DNA of 64,000 nt from Cupriavidus neocaledonicus (GTDB taxonomy: Bacteria > Pseudomonadota > Gammaproteobacteria > Burkholderiales > Burkholderiaceae): assembly GCF_000372525.1 (NCBI RefSeq), contig NZ_AQUR01000075.1, positions 1 through 64,000 on the forward strand. Reading direction: 5' to 3'. Positions 61,086 through 64,000 of the stretch are shown here, one piece after another. A program made the position numbers and the translations under genes. Under the pieces are notes generated by a model. That model was not told the origin of the DNA, did not search any database, and saw only the letters and a program-made list of their open reading frames with translations. Numbering within the stretch: the stretch's first letter is position 1; every line of letters begins with the position of its first letter.

Positions 61086-61852
61086 GCGCGCCCGCCACCC
61101 CCATCCTCGAGGCGCAGCAGCTGACCCGGCGCTTCGGCGGCCTGACCGCCGTGGCCGGGGTCGACCTGACGCTGGCGCTGCACGAGATCCACGCCGTGAT
61201 CGGCACCAATGGCGCCGGCAAGTCGACCCTGATCAATATGCTGTCCGGCGAACTGCCGCCTTCCTCGGGCCGGCTGCGACTGAAGGGCGAGGACGTGACC
61301 GGCTGGTCGCAGCCGCGGCTGGCGCGCCATGGCGTGGGGCGCAGCTACCAGCGCAACAACATCTTCCTGCCGCTGACGGTGCGCGAGAACTGCCGGCTGG
61401 CGGCGCAGTCGCGCGCGCAGCGCGCCTGGCGGCTGTGGGAAAGCGCGCAGGGCTGCCGCACCGCCGCGACGCTGGCCGACGAGGCCATGGAGCGGGCCGG
61501 GCTGGAGCACCTGGCGCACCGGCGCGCCAGCGACCTCGCGCACGGGCAGAAGCGTCAGCTCGAGGTGGCGATGTGCCTGGCCACGCAGCCGGTCGCGCTG
61601 CTGCTGGACGAGCCGCTGGCGGGCATGGGCGCCGAAGAATCGGCGCGGATGCTGGCGCTGCTGCGCGGCCTGCGCGACGGCCACGCCATCCTGCTGGTGG
61701 AGCACGACATGGACGCGGTGTTTTCGGTCGCCGACCGCATCACCGTGATGGTCAACGGCGCCGTGATCGCCACCGGCAGCCCCGAGGCGATCCGCACCAA
61801 CCACGAGGTCCAGGTCGCCTACCTGGGCGAGGAAGAGGACGAGGCCGCATGA
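61082..61852 (+). CDS. Branched-chain-type ABC ATPase, LivG family
   Basis: The 256-residue ATPase has Walker A GTNGAGKST, Q-loop GVGRSYQRNNIFLPLTVREN, a relaxed signature LAHGQKRQLEVAMCLA in place of LSGG, Walker B VALLLDEPLAGM, and the H-loop LVEHDMDAV. The GMGAEES wording after Walker B is typical of LivG. The ATG overlaps livM and its stop overlaps the next ATPase gene, so translation is coupled. Confidence 0.94.
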   Translation: MSAPATPILEAQQLTRRFGGLTAVAGVDLTLALHEIHAVIGTNGAGKSTLINMLSGELPPSSGRLRLKGEDVTGWSQPRLARHGVGRSYQRNNIFLPLTVRENCRLAAQSRAQRAWRLWESAQGCRTAATLADEAMERAGLEHLAHRRASDLAHGQKRQLEVAMCLATQPVALLLDEPLAGMGAEESARMLALLRGLRDGHAILLVEHDMDAVFSVADRITVMVNGAVIATGSPEAIRTNHEVQVAYLGEEEDEAA

Positions 61853-62589
61853 ACCTGCCCAACACCGCTGCGGCACAGCCGACGCCGATGATCGAGGCCA
61901 CCGGCATCAACGCCTGGTATGGCTCGAGCCACGTGCTGCGCGACATCGACTTCACTGTCGGCGCGGGCGAGACGGTCGGGCTGCTGGGGCGCAACGGCAT
62001 GGGCAAGAGCACGCTGTTGCGCACGCTGCTGGGCCATGTGCGCCAGCGCCAGGGCCGCATCCTGGTGGCCGGGCGCGAGGTCTCGCGCGCGCAGCCGTTC
62101 GAGGTGGCGCGCCTGGGCGTGGCCTACGTGCCCGAAGGCCGCGGCATCTTCCCCAGCCTGTCGGTGCGCGAGAATCTGCTGATGGCGGCGCGCAAGGGTT
62201 GCAATGGCCGCAACGACTGGGACGAGGCGCGCGTGCTCGACCTGTTCCCACGCTTGAAGGAGCGGCTGTCGCATGGCGGCCAGCAGTTGTCCGGCGGCGA
62301 GCAGCAGATGCTGTCGATCGGCCGCGCGCTGATGACCAATCCGGAGTGCCTGGTGCTGGACGAGGCCACCGAAGGACTGGCGCCGCGCATCGTGCGCGAG
62401 ATCTGGGCGGTGATCGCCACCGTGCGCAGCACCGGCATCGCGTCGGTGGTGGTCGACCGCAATTTCCGCTCGGTGCTGGCGCACGCCGACCGTGCCGTGG
62501 TGCTGGAAAAGGGCCGGGTGGTGCTGTCCGGCCCCGCCTCGGACCTGGCCGGCAAGCCGGAAGCGCTGGACCGCTACCTCGGCGTCTGA
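61849..62589 (+). CDS. Branched-chain-type ABC ATPase, LivF family
   Basis: The 246-residue ATPase has Walker A GRNGMGKST, Q-loop VAYVPEGRGIFPSLSVREN, signature LSGGEQQMLSIGRAL, Walker B LVLDEATEGLAP and, where an H-loop is expected, VVVDRNFRSVL: arginine-asparagine replaces the usual E-Q/H arrangement, with no histidine, as in many LivF proteins. It ends the ligase/transport operon. The start overlaps the livG stop by four bases. Confidence 0.92.
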   Translation: MNLPNTAAAQPTPMIEATGINAWYGSSHVLRDIDFTVGAGETVGLLGRNGMGKSTLLRTLLGHVRQRQGRILVAGREVSRAQPFEVARLGVAYVPEGRGIFPSLSVRENLLMAARKGCNGRNDWDEARVLDLFPRLKERLSHGGQQLSGGEQQMLSIGRALMTNPECLVLDEATEGLAPRIVREIWAVIATVRSTGIASVVVDRNFRSVLAHADRAVVLEKGRVVLSGPASDLAGKPEALDRYLGV

Positions 62590-62908
62590 CCCGGAAAGTG
62601 CTGCAGAAGGCGCTATTGTTGCCATGCCGCAACGGCCCTTGCGGGCGCAAGGTATCGCTGTTTTGCTCTCGCGGGGCTTGACCATCCGACACTTCCCTCC
62701 CATTCTTCCGAAGTCACGAAAGCGGCATCCCTGTTTGCCGCAGTGGTCGTTAGCCGACAGTTCCACTAAAATTGCGCGCGTTTGTGCAATGCAATAAGAA
62801 CCGCAACCAGCACCGGCTCCGCGCGCAGCAAGCTGTTGCGCCGGATCGGAACGGTCCGCGGCAGAGTCAACAAACCTGCCGGCGCTCCGGTCGGGCAGAT
62901 CCAACTTC
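62590..62908. other. 319-base gap upstream of kup
   Basis: No gene is visible. A rightward promoter TTGCGC-N17-TAAGAA at 62772-62800 is possible, leaving a leader of about 100 bases. No riboswitch I know is recognisable. Confidence 0.4.
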
Positions 62909-64000
62909 ATGACCCAGTCCACAACCAGCCACTATTTTGTCGAGAGCCCCAGCACGCGCGCGCTGGTGCTCGGCGCGGTAGGCGTCGTCTTCGGCGACAT
63001 CGGCACCAGCCCGCTCTACGCCCTCAAGGAATGCTTCAGCAAGGAGCACGGCATCGCCTTCAGCCCGGATGCCGTGCTGGGCGTGATCTCCATGCTGTTC
63101 TGGGCCATGATCATCGTGGTCTCGATCAAGTACGTGGTGTTCGTGATGCGGGCCGACAACGACGGCGAAGGCGGCGTGCTGGCGCTGATGGCGCTGGTGC
63201 TGCGCACCGTGGCGCCGCGCTCCGGCAAGGCCAGGGTGCTGATGATGCTGGGCATCTTCGGCGCCTGCATGTTCTACGGCGACGCGGTGATCACGCCGGC
63301 GATCTCGGTGCTGTCGGCGGTGGAAGGGCTGGAGATCGCCGCGCCGCAACTGTCGCAATTCGTGATACCGATCACGCTGGCGATCCTGGCGGGGCTGTTT
63401 CTGATCCAGCGCCACGGCACCGCGGCGGTGGGCAAGCTGTTCGGCCCGGTGATGACGGTGTGGTTCCTGGCGCTGGGCGCGCTGGGCGTCTTCAACCTGG
63501 TGCAGGCACCGGAAATCCTGAAGGCGGTGAATCCGTACTACGGCATTACCTTCCTGGTCGAGCATGCGCTGCAGGCGTTCATCGTGCTTGGCTCGGTGTT
63601 CCTGGTGCTGACCGGGGCCGAGGCGCTGTATGTCGACATGGGCCACTTCGGCGCGCGCCCGATCCGCCTGGGCTGGTTCATCCTGGTGATGCCGTGCCTG
63701 ATGCTGAACTACTTCGGCCAGGGCGCGATGCTGCTGAACAATCCGGCCGGTGCCGAAAACCCGTTCTTTCTGATGGTGCCGGAGCTGCTGCGGATCCCGA
63801 TGGTGCTGCTCGCCACCTGCGCCACCGTGATCGCCTCGCAGGCGGTCATCTCGGGTGCGTATTCGCTGACCAGCCAGGCGATCCAGCTCGGCTTCCTGCC
63901 GCGCATGCGGGTGCGCTATACCTCGGCGGCCGAGATTGGCCAGATCTACCTGCCGGTGGTCAACTGGATGCTGCTGGTACTGGTGATCGCCGTCGTGATC
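62909..64000 (+). CDS. kup: Low-affinity potassium uptake protein Kup (runs off the right edge)
   Basis: 364 codons are present and the frame is open to the window end; full Kup proteins have about 620-630 residues. The N-terminus shows the family signatures [74 protein letters not shown], and [24 protein letters not shown]. Kup is a proton-coupled K+ importer of the inner membrane. The ATG at 62909 gives [11 protein letters not shown]; no strong ribosome binding site is evident. It appears independent of the box operon. Confidence 0.95.
   Translation, partial: MTQSTTSHYFVESPSTRALVLGAVGVVFGDIGTSPLYALKECFSKEHGIAFSPDAVLGVISMLFWAMIIVVSIKYVVFVMRADNDGEGGVLALMALVLRTVAPRSGKARVLMMLGIFGACMFYGDAVITPAISVLSAVEGLEIAAPQLSQFVIPITLAILAGLFLIQRHGTAAVGKLFGPVMTVWFLALGALGVFNLVQAPEILKAVNPYYGITFLVEHALQAFIVLGSVFLVLTGAEALYVDMGHFGARPIRLGWFILVMPCLMLNYFGQGAMLLNNPAGAENPFFLMVPELLRIPMVLLATCATVIASQAVISGAYSLTSQAIQLGFLPRMRVRYTSAAEIGQIYLPVVNWMLLVLVIAVVI

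Overview
The window is GC-rich, densely coded DNA from a betaproteobacterial main chromosome, most likely a Cupriavidus close to C. necator or C. taiwanensis. The strongest clue is a phasin at 25658-26236 that matches my memory of PhaP1 of C. necator almost residue for residue. It lies in the expected neighbourhood of prlC, folD, the pyruvate dehydrogenase genes and the box benzoate genes. Species level is inference, because no search could be run.

Layout. 1-520: the end of an ISL3-family insertion sequence, then a nuclease gene cut off after 25 codons. 515-3566: prlC and folD (minus strand). 3724-7896: a membrane protein and a PAS-containing histidine kinase/FixJ-type regulator pair. 8322-15469: pyruvate dehydrogenase E1, E2 and lipoyl-E3, with a proteasome-like Ntn hydrolase between E2 and E3. 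15639-25312: an acetyltransferase, then a malonate block (matC, mdcR, mdcABCDEGH). 25658-26434: phaP1 with a consensus promoter and two probable PhaR operators. 26593-31210: a deacetylase-family protein, a DMT exporter, a thioesterase, a nitroreductase and PBP7. 31276-37048: a lactate/glycolate-type oxidation region (FAD oxidase with a GntR regulator; IclR regulator divergent from lutA, lutB and a small unknown gene, with no lutC). 37095-40984: LysR, an ornithine cyclodeaminase-family protein and two solute-binding-type proteins. 41066-43914: a three-gene ABC importer of the TrpXYZ type. 44351-48023: pyrD, bpt, aat, a NUDIX hydrolase and initiator tRNA-fMet. 48146-49247: a RES/Xre toxin-antitoxin pair. 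49358-62589: aerobic benzoyl-CoA (box) degradation with its repressor, benzoate-CoA ligase, an esterase and a five-gene branched-chain-type ABC importer. 62909 to the end: kup, cut by the window edge.

How it fits together. Much of the window produces or consumes CoA thioesters. Pyruvate is turned into acetyl-CoA, malonate is decarboxylated to acetate on a dedicated carrier protein, benzoate is activated and oxidised as its CoA ester, and the phasin coats the polyhydroxybutyrate granules that store surplus acetyl-CoA. The box locus looks like a complete import, activation, ring-oxidation and regulation unit, apart from the aldehyde dehydrogenase step (boxD), which is not in the window. The features most worth a second look are the proteasome-like protein inside the PDH operon, the 89-residue gene in the place of lutC, the cyclodeaminase/binding-protein cluster, the RES/Xre locus with its repeated operator, and the TGCA-rich paired box promoters.
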